The translations under genes and the position numbers were made by a program. Below the pieces are notes generated by a model. The model saw only the letters and a list, made by a program, of their open reading frames with translations, was not told the DNA's origin and searched no databases. 64,000 nt of DNA from Hallerella sp964587155 (GTDB lineage: Bacteria; Fibrobacterota; Fibrobacteria; Fibrobacterales; Fibrobacteraceae), in the NCBI GenBank assembly GCA_964587155.1, contig CAZPKF010000013.1, forward strand, positions 1-64,000, given 5' to 3'. Each line of letters starts with the position of its first letter. The stretch's first letter is position 1. This document shows positions 24,889 to 32,772 of the stretch, in pieces.

Positions 24889-26364
24889 ATGAATCGAGAT
24901 ATTCTTGCGGAAATCGTTGAAAAGCGTAAAGCCGACATTGGCCGTTTGGGCATTTCTTTTGGGTTAGAACGTCCCGAGCGCAGTCGTCCAACGCATCCGT
25001 TCATTGCGTCTCCGGGTACGATTCTCGAAGTCAAGCGCTCTTCGCCCTCTAAAGGGAACATCGCCATGGGGCTTGATCCGGCGGAAACGGCCCGCTTATA
25101 CGCCCAAGCGGGAACCTCTGCCATCTCCGTTCTCACAGAGGGAAATTATTTTCACGGCTCCCTGTCCGATTTATCCAAAGTCATCGATGCTGCGCCAAAT
25201 ACGGCCATCCTCCGCAAGGATTTTTTGCTTTATCCCGAAGAAGTGGATGTCGCTTACGATTTCGGAGCCGACGCCGTATTGCTCATTGCTCGAATCCTTT
25301 CGGATGAAACTCTCCGTCAGATGGCGGGGCGCGCCCGCAACCTGGGAATGACTCCATTTGTCGAAGTCCGGACCGATGATGATTTGCGCAAGTTGAAGCT
25401 CGTTCAAAAAGATGGTGCGCTTGTCGCCGGCGTGAACGCCCGGGATTTGCGAAACTTTCATATCGATCCGTTGATTCCGGCGGCATTCCGGAGCGAATTG
25501 GGAGAACGAGCCGTTTTTGAAAGTGGAATTCAAGTTCCCGAAGATGCCGCATTCGCCAGACGTCTGGGATTTGATGGTGTCCTCATCGGGGAATCCGCCG
25601 CCAAATCCCCACAAACGGCTAAGGCTTTGGTCGATGCCTTTTGCGGAGCGGAGCCGGATGGATACGGAAACTTCTGGAGGCGTTTTGCGGAAAAACGCGA
25701 ACAACTGCAAAAGCTCCATCCCGGAACCCCTTTGATCAAAATATGCGGCATGACAAACGCTGAAGACGCGCTCCTTTCTGCGAAACTGGGGGCCGATATG
25801 CTCGGATTTGTCCTTTATGCCCAAAGTCCCCGGCGAACAACGGAAAAGGATGTGCGAAAAATCGTCCACATTCTCCGCAATGAATGCGGAGAAAACGCTC
25901 CGTTATGCGTGGGTGTTGTCGCAGACAGCAATTCTCCTGAAGAAAAAAGCGCCATTTTGCTTGCGAACGAAGGCGTTCTGGATGCCCTTCAATTTCACGG
26001 CTGCCCACTTCCCGCCAACGACAAAGCGGCTCATTTCGGCTACTATTCCGCAGTCCGCTTAAAATCCCAAAACGAAGCGGCTCAGCTTGCGCAAACAATC
26101 CGGCATCACCATCCCCGCACGTTGATCGATGCTTATGTTCCCCATGTTGCTGGTGGAACGGGAAAACGCCTAGCGGACGAAGTCGTCGACACTTTCCGCG
26201 AAAACAGCGCGCTTTGGCTCGCCGGCGGAATTTCCCCGCAAAACTTTAGCGGAATCGTGAATCGTTTCCATCCGGAACTCCTCGATTTGTCCAGCGCATT
26301 AGAAGCTTCTCCGGGTAAAAAGGATCCGGCAAAACTCCGCGAACTTTTCCATTTGCGGTTTTGA
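24889..26364 (+). CDS. trpCF: Bifunctional indole-3-glycerol phosphate synthase / phosphoribosylanthranilate isomerase
   Basis: The 491-residue protein carries two successive (beta/alpha)8 barrels for consecutive tryptophan steps. The TrpC half (1-about 265) shows EVKRSSPSKG (phosphate/catalytic lysine), AISVLTEGNYFHG, LRKDFLLYPEEV and GVNARDLRNFHID. The TrpF half (about 280-491) starts with LIKICGMTNAEDA (catalytic Cys) and has DALQFHGCPL and the Asp/Gly-rich LIDAYVPHVAGGTG and WLAGGISPQNF. The fusion order is the same as in E. coli TrpCF. trpBA lie 33 kb away under an attenuator. A terminator with no intervening promoter lies just upstream, so its expression mode is unclear. Confidence 0.95.
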   Translation: MNRDILAEIVEKRKADIGRLGISFGLERPERSRPTHPFIASPGTILEVKRSSPSKGNIAMGLDPAETARLYAQAGTSAISVLTEGNYFHGSLSDLSKVIDAAPNTAILRKDFLLYPEEVDVAYDFGADAVLLIARILSDETLRQMAGRARNLGMTPFVEVRTDDDLRKLKLVQKDGALVAGVNARDLRNFHIDPLIPAAFRSELGERAVFESGIQVPEDAAFARRLGFDGVLIGESAAKSPQTAKALVDAFCGAEPDGYGNFWRRFAEKREQLQKLHPGTPLIKICGMTNAEDALLSAKLGADMLGFVLYAQSPRRTTEKDVRKIVHILRNECGENAPLCVGVVADSNSPEEKSAILLANEGVLDALQFHGCPLPANDKAAHFGYYSAVRLKSQNEAAQLAQTIRHHHPRTLIDAYVPHVAGGTGKRLADEVVDTFRENSALWLAGGISPQNFSGIVNRFHPELLDLSSALEASPGKKDPAKLRELFHLRF

Positions 26365-26394
26365 AGCCCGAAAGGAATCGTTCAAAAATAGAAG

Positions 26395-26417
26395 AGGCCG
26401 CCCCATGGGCGGCCTTT
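26395..26417 (-). terminator. Bidirectional terminator between trpCF and ssrA
   Basis: AGGCCGCC (26395-26402) pairs with GGCGGCCT (26408-26415), flanked by AAA/TTT, just beyond the 3' end of tmRNA and 30 nt after the trpCF stop. The T-tract is better on the minus strand. Confidence 0.75.
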
Positions 26418-26421
26418 CAAA

Positions 26422-26776
26422 TGGAGGTGAGGAGAGTCGAACTCCTGTCCAAAACGACATCCCCGTTCGTTCCTACGTGCGTTTCCTTCGAATTTCAAAT
26501 CTCACCGGTTTTCACGCCCGCGAAGGTCGGCGCAAATTCCAGCCAGTCCCGAGAAATTTCGAATGCCGCCCCGGAACGTGACGCCATCCTATCCCACATT
26601 GCGACTGGAGATCTCCTCCCCGTGGGAGGGGGAAAAGTTCCAGCGTTGCTTTTAATTAAGCAGCGAGTGCGTATTCTTCGTTAGCACTTATTGTTTTCCG
26701 GCTTTTTTACGAGGCCAGCCAGACCCTCGGCACGCAACTTACGATTCAGCAGTCCTGTCGAAACCAGAGCACCCCC
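26422..26776 (-). ncRNA. ssrA: Transfer-messenger RNA (tmRNA)
   Basis: On the minus strand the 5' end GGGGGTG pairs with the 3' CACCTCC as a tRNA-like acceptor stem. It is followed by the tmRNA hallmark GGTTTCGACAGG near the 5' end and by GTTCGACTCTCC (T arm) at the 3' end. The resume codon GCT opens the tag ANEEYALAA and is followed by TAATTAA. The CCA end is not encoded. TATATTTA about 20 nt upstream (near 26798-26805) is a likely -10. It frees ribosomes stalled on broken mRNAs and marks the products for proteolysis through the terminal ALAA. Confidence 0.95.
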
Positions 26777-26808
26777 GAAAGAAGTTACACTGTAAATATA
26801 GAATATTT

Positions 26809-27126
26809 TTACGAATCAGAAGCTTTCACCTGCTTCCAAATCGTATTGGAAATTTTTTTCGCCCTTTCGCAAATCGGATCGCCTTGGACTAAATCGAGCA
26901 GGGGCTGTGGATAAAAAGTTTCCTTGCGCAACAGAAAATCCCGCAGTTTCTGCAATTCACAAACCGGTTTTCCTTGGGAGGCTCCTGCCCGTTGACGGTA
27001 TTTTTTGAACGTTTCACAAAAAGTGGATTCTTTATTTTCGATCCCATTCGGGTCTTTGACCTGGACGTAATAGTCCCGGACGGCGCTTTCAAAAGAAATT
27101 CCCAGCTTTTGGCAAACGGCATCCAC
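26809..27126 (-). CDS. Small protein of unknown function
   Basis: The frame from GTG 27126 gives about 105 residues with a helical, basic composition (ESAVRDYYVQVKDPNG, CETFKKYRQRAG, LRDFLLRKETFYPQPLLDLVQ, ICERAKKISNTIWKQV). Coding-like sequence continues upstream in the same frame (IDGEKNGNSNSPHPIVAEV) up to the stop of the previous gene without an ATG. So the true start is either a rare ATT near 27171 or GTG 27126, or there is a frameshift against GTG 27185. I do not recognise the family. It is the last gene of the minus-strand operon and ends next to ssrA. Confidence 0.45.
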   Translation of the reverse strand: MDAVCQKLGISFESAVRDYYVQVKDPNGIENKESTFCETFKKYRQRAGASQGKPVCELQKLRDFLLRKETFYPQPLLDLVQGDPICERAKKISNTIWKQVKASDS

Positions 27127-27184
27127 TTCGGCGACGATGGGATGGGGCGAATTGCTATTTCCGTTTTTTTCACCATCAATCCCA

Positions 27185-27859
27185 CTAATTATCCCCGCAA
27201 TTCTTGGGCAAGACGTTTTTCAGTTTATCTTCGGGATACTTCTTTTGCAGCTCTTTGACGCTGCGGATGCAACATTTGACCTGTTTTTGGAATTGATACG
27301 AATTCATTTGATTTCCATGGGCGTTTACACAACTGTGAATCGCTTGAAATTCATTTTCTATCGGAGATCGGTCCGCGTATTCTTCTTGCATTTTTTCCAA
27401 AGCGACTCCCCATTTTTTCAATTGACTTTCAAGGCTGTCAATTTGATTGTCGCGGATTTGCAGTTCCCTTTCGCAAATTTGCCAAGCGCTGTCCGATTCG
27501 TCCTTTGAATTTTTCGATTCCAAAAGAGAACTCTGGCATGATTTAAGGCTATATTCCAAAGAATTCTTTTCTTCTTCACAAAGGGAGACGCTATAGTCCC
27601 GCTCTCGCAGCGCGTGTTGGAGGGAATTCAAAGAAATTTGAAGCGATGAAATGGAATCCAAAAGTTTTCCGCGTTCGTGAAACCATTTCGTTTGATACTC
27701 TTTGGGTTGATCAATCAATTTGCTGACGGAACGGTAAAGCGCTTCGCTTTGTTGCTGTTTGGCGTTTTCGTCCAAAGCGTCTCCGCAGATGTAACCGCCC
27801 ATCGCACAAACGACTCCTGTCGTCGCCAATAGTTTTTTACTCCCTTTCAAAGGAGTCAT
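27185..27859 (-). CDS. Coiled-coil protein with N-terminal membrane segment, function unknown
   Basis: The 224-residue product begins with a short hydrophobic segment (about residues 9-27, KLLATTGVVCAMGGYICGDAL), which is probably a membrane anchor or uncleaved signal. Residues about 55-160 are heptad-like with many Leu, Ser and Glu (LLDSISSLQISLNSLQHALRE, SLESQLKKWGVALEKMQEEY), indicating a coiled coil. Several cysteines are spread through the coil. No family is recognisable. It begins 6 nt after the panC stop on the same strand, so it is cotranscribed with panC, but a pantothenate role does not follow from that. Confidence 0.55.
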   Translation of the reverse strand: MTPLKGSKKLLATTGVVCAMGGYICGDALDENAKQQQSEALYRSVSKLIDQPKEYQTKWFHERGKLLDSISSLQISLNSLQHALRERDYSVSLCEEEKNSLEYSLKSCQSSLLESKNSKDESDSAWQICERELQIRDNQIDSLESQLKKWGVALEKMQEEYADRSPIENEFQAIHSCVNAHGNQMNSYQFQKQVKCCIRSVKELQKKYPEDKLKNVLPKNCGDN

Positions 27860-27865
27860 GCTGAA

Positions 27866-28711
27866 TTATTCCAATTCCAAATTGTCGATAAGCCGCGTTT
27901 TGCCAAAGAACGCGGCCACCAAAATCACGGAAGGTTCCAAAATTTCCGACTCTTCGGGAAGCAATGTTTTTTGGCTGGCGATTTCAACGTATTGAACGAC
28001 TCCGCCCACCAACGCGATTGCCGCTTGGACTTTCGAGCGGAGAACGTTGGCGTTTCTCTCGCCCGCCTGGAACGCCTTGCCCGCTTCGAGGAGTGCCTTG
28101 GAAATGGCCACCGCGGCAGAACGTTCGGACTCGTTCATGTAAGCGTTCCTGCTAGAACGGGCAAGCCCCGAAGATTCCCGGATAATGGGGAGCGTCTTGA
28201 TTTCGACGGGCACGTTCAAATCTTTCACCATTCGTCGGATGAGAAACGCCTGCTGGTAATCTTTTTTGCCAAAATAGGCGCGGTCCGCGCCCGTAATCAA
28301 AAAGAGCTTCAACACCACGGTCAACACGCCGCGGAAGTGTCCCGGGCGAAAAGCGCCGCAATACAGGCGTTCCAAGGATTCATCGCAAACACGGGTCAGG
28401 GGTTCTCCATCCGGATACATTTCGCCAACTTCCGGCGCAAAGACAATTGTTCCCCCGTGGGCTTCTGAAAGTTCCGCATCCTTTTCGAGGCAGCGCGGAT
28501 ACTTGTCCAAATCTTCGTTTTTGCCAAACTGAATGGGATTCAAAAAAACACTCACCACAGTCACGTCGTTTTCTTTTGCCGAAGCTTCGACAAGGCTCAT
28601 GTGGCCCGCATGTAAGGCACCCATCGTCGGCACAAGGCCGATGCTCTTTCCCGCTTTTTTGAAAGAGTTCAATTCGGCGCGCAATTCTTGAATTGTCTTG
28701 ATAATTTTCAT
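27866..28711 (-). CDS. panC: Pantothenate synthetase
   Basis: The 281-residue enzyme joins pantoate and beta-alanine with ATP to form pantothenate, the precursor of coenzyme A. Motifs are VPTMGALHAGHMSLV (HxGH nucleotide-binding signature), VSVFLNPIQFGKNEDLDKYPR, RPGHFRGVLTVVLKLF, YFGKKDYQQ and SSRNAYMNESER (KMSKS-like). Length is normal. It follows the deoxynucleoside kinase gene with a 2-nt gap in the folK operon, so folate and CoA precursors are made from one transcript. Confidence 0.95.
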   Translation of the reverse strand: MKIIKTIQELRAELNSFKKAGKSIGLVPTMGALHAGHMSLVEASAKENDVTVVSVFLNPIQFGKNEDLDKYPRCLEKDAELSEAHGGTIVFAPEVGEMYPDGEPLTRVCDESLERLYCGAFRPGHFRGVLTVVLKLFLITGADRAYFGKKDYQQAFLIRRMVKDLNVPVEIKTLPIIRESSGLARSSRNAYMNESERSAAVAISKALLEAGKAFQAGERNANVLRSKVQAAIALVGGVVQYVEIASQKTLLPEESEILEPSVILVAAFFGKTRLIDNLELE

Positions 28712-28713
28712 CG

Positions 28714-29403
28714 TTAGCCCTCCGGGGCGAAATAAGTCGTTTGGGTCGGCGCTGCGGCAATCGCGTCCAACACCAGCCGCAAATGTTTTTCATTGTGGAC
28801 AAAATCAATCCGGTTCGTGTTGATAATGAGGACCGGTGCTTTTTCGTAATGCCAAAAATGATGGTCGTAGCGTTCCAGCAGATCGTGCAAGTAACTGCTT
28901 TCGATGGACTTTTCCATGGGACGACCGCGCAAGGAGATGCGTTCCATGAGAGTGGGGACGTCCGCTTGCAGATAGACAATCAAATCCGGAGTCGGAAGGT
29001 CTTTGGATAAAGCTTCCGATACAGTGTCGTACATTGCCATTTCGCTTTCGCTCAAATTTTGCAAAGCGAAAATGCGGTCTTTTTCGAACGCGTAATCGCT
29101 GACCACATGGTGCAAAAACAAATCGCTTTGGATGAAGGCGTCTTGGAATTGCCGCACCCGGGAAAGCAAAAAGAAAAGCTGCGTCTGAAACGCATAAGCC
29201 TGAGGATTCTCATAAAACTTCGGCAAGAACGGGTTGTCTTCGAATTGTTCTAAGACAAGATTCGCACCCAATTCTTTGGCGAGAACTTGTGCAAGCGAGG
29301 TCTTACCGGCACCGATAACCCCATCGATCGCGATGAAATGGGTCTGTTCGGGAAGTCGCATCGCCGATTCGGGCTCTTCTTGTTCAACAAAAGCTTCATT
29401 CAT
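28714..29403 (-). CDS. Deoxynucleoside kinase
   Basis: This 229-residue P-loop kinase of the dNK family phosphorylates deoxynucleosides in salvage. The Walker A GVIGAGKTSLA lies near residue 25, with LEQFEDNPFLPKFYENP (typical of dGK/dCK-like enzymes), SDYAFEKDRIFA (DRS-like element) and the lid SLRGRPMEKSIE. Substrate preference (dA/dG or pyrimidines) cannot be deduced. The ATG at 29403 has GGAGG 6 nt upstream and overlaps the folK end by 8 nt; the adjacent ATG at 29406 is an alternative. Confidence 0.85.
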   Translation of the reverse strand: MNEAFVEQEEPESAMRLPEQTHFIAIDGVIGAGKTSLAQVLAKELGANLVLEQFEDNPFLPKFYENPQAYAFQTQLFFLLSRVRQFQDAFIQSDLFLHHVVSDYAFEKDRIFALQNLSESEMAMYDTVSEALSKDLPTPDLIVYLQADVPTLMERISLRGRPMEKSIESSYLHDLLERYDHHFWHYEKAPVLIINTNRIDFVHNEKHLRLVLDAIAAAPTQTTYFAPEG

Positions 29404-29914
29404 CATCCGCCTCCATTTTTTTGAACTGGATGCATTCGCCGGCACTTTCCAAATCTTTCAACAGGCCTTTGACCGTTTTGCCTTGCAGAGGATCCCGTAA
29501 ATCCGGGGCAATCTCCGCCAGCGGAACCAATACAAACGCTCTCGTCGAAGCCAGAGGATGAGGTACAACCGGACCTTCCGGATCACCCCGGGAAACCGTT
29601 TCACCGTAATAAATCAGATCCAAATCGATTTCGCGTTCCCGCCAATGTCCCCGCGGACGCCTTCCCAAAAAAAGCTCAACCCCTTTGAGATAGTGCAATA
29701 GGCGTTTTGCCCCTTTGTCATACCAAAAAGAAACGACTTGATTCAAAAATGGACCTTGATCCTGCGGACCGACAGGCGGAGTTTCGTAAATGGCGCTTTC
29801 TTTCCAACCGCCAAGAGAAATTCTTTGAAGCATGATACGGGCATCCGCCAGGCGTTTGCCACGTGGAGAAATGTTGCTGCCGAGGGCGACAAAGACTCTG
29901 TCCAAAGATCTCAC
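29396..29914 (-). CDS. folK: 2-amino-4-hydroxy-6-hydroxymethyldihydropteridine pyrophosphokinase (HPPK)
   Basis: The 172-residue enzyme transfers pyrophosphate from ATP to the pterin alcohol in folate synthesis. Family segments are FVALGSNISPRGKRL, YETPPVGPQDQGPFLNQVV, the catalytic HWREREIDLDLIYYG (RxxDxDLI) and VPHPLASTRAFVLVPLAEIAP. The start is set at GTG 29914 because TATATT ends 7 nt upstream, the same spacing as other leaderless genes here; TTG 29923 would overlap the -10. It is the first gene of the folK-dNK-panC operon and diverges from rho. Confidence 0.9.
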   Translation of the reverse strand: MRSLDRVFVALGSNISPRGKRLADARIMLQRISLGGWKESAIYETPPVGPQDQGPFLNQVVSFWYDKGAKRLLHYLKGVELFLGRRPRGHWREREIDLDLIYYGETVSRGDPEGPVVPHPLASTRAFVLVPLAEIAPDLRDPLQGKTVKGLLKDLESAGECIQFKKMEADDE

Positions 29915-29921
29915 GGCAGCC

Positions 29922-29927
29922 AATATA
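29922..29927 (-). promoter_or_regulatory. folK -10 element TATATT, predicted leaderless
   Basis: On the minus strand TATATT is followed by GGCTGCC and then GTG at 29914. The 7-nt gap is the same as at the gene starting at 602. Confidence 0.45.
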
Positions 29928-30019
29928 GATTTTTTTATGTATATTAGGAACGGTTAAAGCATTTCGGCTTTTTCCGAATCTTTTTATTTCACCCATTATT
30001 TTCGTTCGCAGGAGACCCT

Positions 30020-31933
30020 GTGCCCAGACCGAAGAAAAATGACGGTTCTTCCGTTCAATTGATTTCCGATACGATTTCCCCCGACACCCCGATCCCGGAT
30101 CTTTCCGCCTTGGGCGATTTGGCTCTTCCCATCACGTTTCCCGAAGACCGCACTGCTGAGCAAGCTTCCGAAGTCCAAGTGCAAAAGCGCCACCGCGGAC
30201 GTCCGCGCAAGGTCCGTTCCGAAGAATCCGAAGTTTCTGCGCCCGTAAATTTGTCCGAACCGCAAGAGGTGCACGACCTCGAAATTCATTCCGAGGAAGC
30301 CGCCCCGGAAATTGCCGTTCCGACTTCAGAACTTTCCGGCGAACCCGTTATCACCGCCACGCCGGGAACCAGCGAACTTACCGAAGAAAATCAAGGTTCC
30401 CTTCCGAATGCAACGGAAAACGTCGACATGAATGCCGCAATGAACAATCCGGCACTGAACGCTCCCATGCCCGATGCCCCCTTTGGCAGCAATGGACAAA
30501 ATCAGCGCCGTTACAACAATGGCGGCAACCGGAATTTTGATTACAACAATGCCCGCCACGGCAAATACAACAAATTCGGACGTGGCAAATACGGGCGGAA
30601 CAACCGCTTTTTGCCTCAAGACGACATCCCCGACGACCAACTCCAAGCGCCGCCTGCCGATCCGGAAAAAGTCGCCATCGCCATGCAGCGCTGGCGGGAA
30701 TTGCGGAACACGCCCATGTTCGATCTCATCGAAAAGGCGACCGCGCTCAACATTCCCGATGTCAAGCACCTGCGGAAACAGGCGCTGATTTACAGGCTTT
30801 TGGCCGCCATTTCGGGTGAAGGCGCTCCGATTTATACAGAAGGTACGCTGGAAATCATGAAAGAAGGCTATGGGTTCTTGCGGAACGCCGACTTGAACTA
30901 TTTGGCCGGACAAGACGATATTTACATCAGCCCCAATCAGATTCGCCGGTTCGAACTCAAGTCCGGAGATTCCATCACGGGGCTCGTACGCCAGCCGCGC
31001 GACAATGAACGCTATTTTGGACTGGCGCGCATCGACACCATCAACGGCGAAGATCCTTCAAAAGCAAAGCACCGCGTTCCTTTCGAATATTTGACTCCCA
31101 TCCATCCTTATCAAAAATTGAACCTGGAATGGAAGCAAGACGAATACGCGACGCGGCTCATGGAGCTTTTCGCCCCCATCGGCAAAGGCCAACGCAGCAT
31201 TATTCTAGCGCCTCCGCGGACCGGTAAGACCGTCTTGTTGCAAAATATAGCCGGTGCTATCGCCCAGAATCATCCGGAAGTCAAACTGTTTGTACTTCTC
31301 ATCGATGAACGCCCGGAAGAAGTGACCGATATGCGCCGCCACGTCAAGGGCGAAGTCATCGCTTCGACATTTGACGAACCGCCCGAACACCACACGCAAG
31401 TGGCCGACATCTTGTTGGAAAAGGCGAAACGCCTTGTCGAATACGGCAATGATGTCGTCATTCTCCTCGATTCCATTACGCGTTTTGCCCGCGCGAACAA
31501 CGTCGTCATTCCGCATTCCGGAAAAATTCTTTCCGGCGGTGTCGATGCTCTAGCCATGCAACGCCCCAAACGCTTCTTTGGCGCGGCGCGGAAAATTGAA
31601 AATGGCGGTTCTTTGACCATCATCGGAACTGCCCTCATCGATACTGGCAGCCGCATGGACGAAGTTATTTTCGAAGAATTCAAGGGAACGGGCAACATGG
31701 AACTGGTCCTTGACCGCCGCATCGCCGAAAAACGCATTTGGCCGGCCATCGACATTTTCAAATCGGGAACCCGCAAAGAGGAACTTCTCCTTTCAGAAGA
31801 CACTCTCCGCCGCGTTTGGATTCTCCGCAAATATCTGCAGGAACAGACCTCAGTGGAAATCATGGAATTCATGCGTGAAAAGCTTTCGAAAACAAAGACG
31901 AACGAAGATTTCTTGGCATCCATGAACAGCTAG
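30020..31933 (+). CDS. rho: Transcription termination factor Rho with long disordered N-terminal extension
   Basis: The 637-residue hexameric RNA helicase ends transcription at rut sites. Its core (about 229-637) is complete: N-terminal helical domain, cold-shock-like RNA-binding OB fold (GFLRNADLNYLAGQDDIYISPNQIRRF), Walker A PPRTGKT (398-404), and VILLDSITRFARA. It ends in KTNEDFLASMNS. Before this lie about 228 extra residues: an acidic Pro/Glu region, an AT-hook-like basic patch KRHRGRPRK (56-64) and an Asn/Gly/Arg/Tyr-rich stretch (157-197). The start is a GTG at 30020 with AGGAG upstream. proC follows after 8 nt. Confidence 0.95.
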   Translation: MPRPKKNDGSSVQLISDTISPDTPIPDLSALGDLALPITFPEDRTAEQASEVQVQKRHRGRPRKVRSEESEVSAPVNLSEPQEVHDLEIHSEEAAPEIAVPTSELSGEPVITATPGTSELTEENQGSLPNATENVDMNAAMNNPALNAPMPDAPFGSNGQNQRRYNNGGNRNFDYNNARHGKYNKFGRGKYGRNNRFLPQDDIPDDQLQAPPADPEKVAIAMQRWRELRNTPMFDLIEKATALNIPDVKHLRKQALIYRLLAAISGEGAPIYTEGTLEIMKEGYGFLRNADLNYLAGQDDIYISPNQIRRFELKSGDSITGLVRQPRDNERYFGLARIDTINGEDPSKAKHRVPFEYLTPIHPYQKLNLEWKQDEYATRLMELFAPIGKGQRSIILAPPRTGKTVLLQNIAGAIAQNHPEVKLFVLLIDERPEEVTDMRRHVKGEVIASTFDEPPEHHTQVADILLEKAKRLVEYGNDVVILLDSITRFARANNVVIPHSGKILSGGVDALAMQRPKRFFGAARKIENGGSLTIIGTALIDTGSRMDEVIFEEFKGTGNMELVLDRRIAEKRIWPAIDIFKSGTRKEELLLSEDTLRRVWILRKYLQEQTSVEIMEFMREKLSKTKTNEDFLASMNS

Positions 31934-31941
31934 GAGAAGTC

Positions 31942-32754
31942 ATGTCGAAAAAAATCGCATTTGCCGGAGCGGGAAACATGGGCGGAGCCATTCTCCGCGG
32001 CCTACTCGCATCTGGCTTCAATTCCAAGGACATTCTTTTTTACGAACCCTTTGATAAAACGGCGAAAGCCACCGAAGCGCTAGGCACCATCCGCTACGAC
32101 GATTTCGGCAAGATGGCAAACGACGCAGACGTTTTGTTTCTTTGCGTCAAGCCTCAAATTTTCAAAGCGGTCGCCGGGGAATGGAACGAAAGCGCCAAAG
32201 GCAGCGTGAAGTCATCGCCAGAAATCATCTCCATCATGGCGGGAGTCCCCCGCAAAGCCATTTTGGAAGCGCTGAATTTTCCCCATGGCGATGTCATCCG
32301 GGTGATGCCGAACCTTCCCCTGACCGTTGGCAAAGGCGCTATCGCCATTGCAACGGACGGCGTGTCTGACAGTTCCGTCAAAACGGCCGAAGCCTTGCTT
32401 TCGACAGTTGGTACAACGGTTCTCGTGGCGGAAAATCTCCTTGACGCAGTCACCGGACTTTCGGGCAGCGCTCCCGCTTATGTCTTTGAATTTATCGAAG
32501 GCCTTGTCCGCGGAGGGGTCAAAATGGGACTTTCCCGTGCGACAGCCCTGCAGCTGACTTTGGCGACAATCGAAGGCAGCGTGGAACTAGTTAAAAAATC
32601 CGGCAAGGACACTGGAGAACTTTCCGCCATGGTCTCTTCTCCGGCAGGTACGACCATCGCCGGCGTACAAGTCTTGGAAGATTCCGGATTCCGCGGAACC
32701 CTAATGCACACAGTGGAAGCCGCCACACTCCGCTCCCAGGCGTTGGGAAAATAA
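31942..32754 (+). CDS. proC: Pyrroline-5-carboxylate reductase
   Basis: This 270-residue NAD(P)H enzyme makes proline from pyrroline-5-carboxylate. The N-terminal Rossmann motif AFAGAGNMGGAILRGLL is followed by LFLCVKPQIF, MPNLPLTVGKGAIAI and the signature VTGLSGSAPAYVFEFIEGLVRGGVKMGL, with VSSPAGTTIAGVQVLE near the end. All are canonical. The ATG at 31942 has AGGAG upstream and lies 8 nt after the rho stop, so the genes are probably cotranscribed. Confidence 0.95.
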   Translation: MSKKIAFAGAGNMGGAILRGLLASGFNSKDILFYEPFDKTAKATEALGTIRYDDFGKMANDADVLFLCVKPQIFKAVAGEWNESAKGSVKSSPEIISIMAGVPRKAILEALNFPHGDVIRVMPNLPLTVGKGAIAIATDGVSDSSVKTAEALLSTVGTTVLVAENLLDAVTGLSGSAPAYVFEFIEGLVRGGVKMGLSRATALQLTLATIEGSVELVKKSGKDTGELSAMVSSPAGTTIAGVQVLEDSGFRGTLMHTVEAATLRSQALGK

Positions 32755-32772
32755 ATCCGGTCGCCCTGCCCG

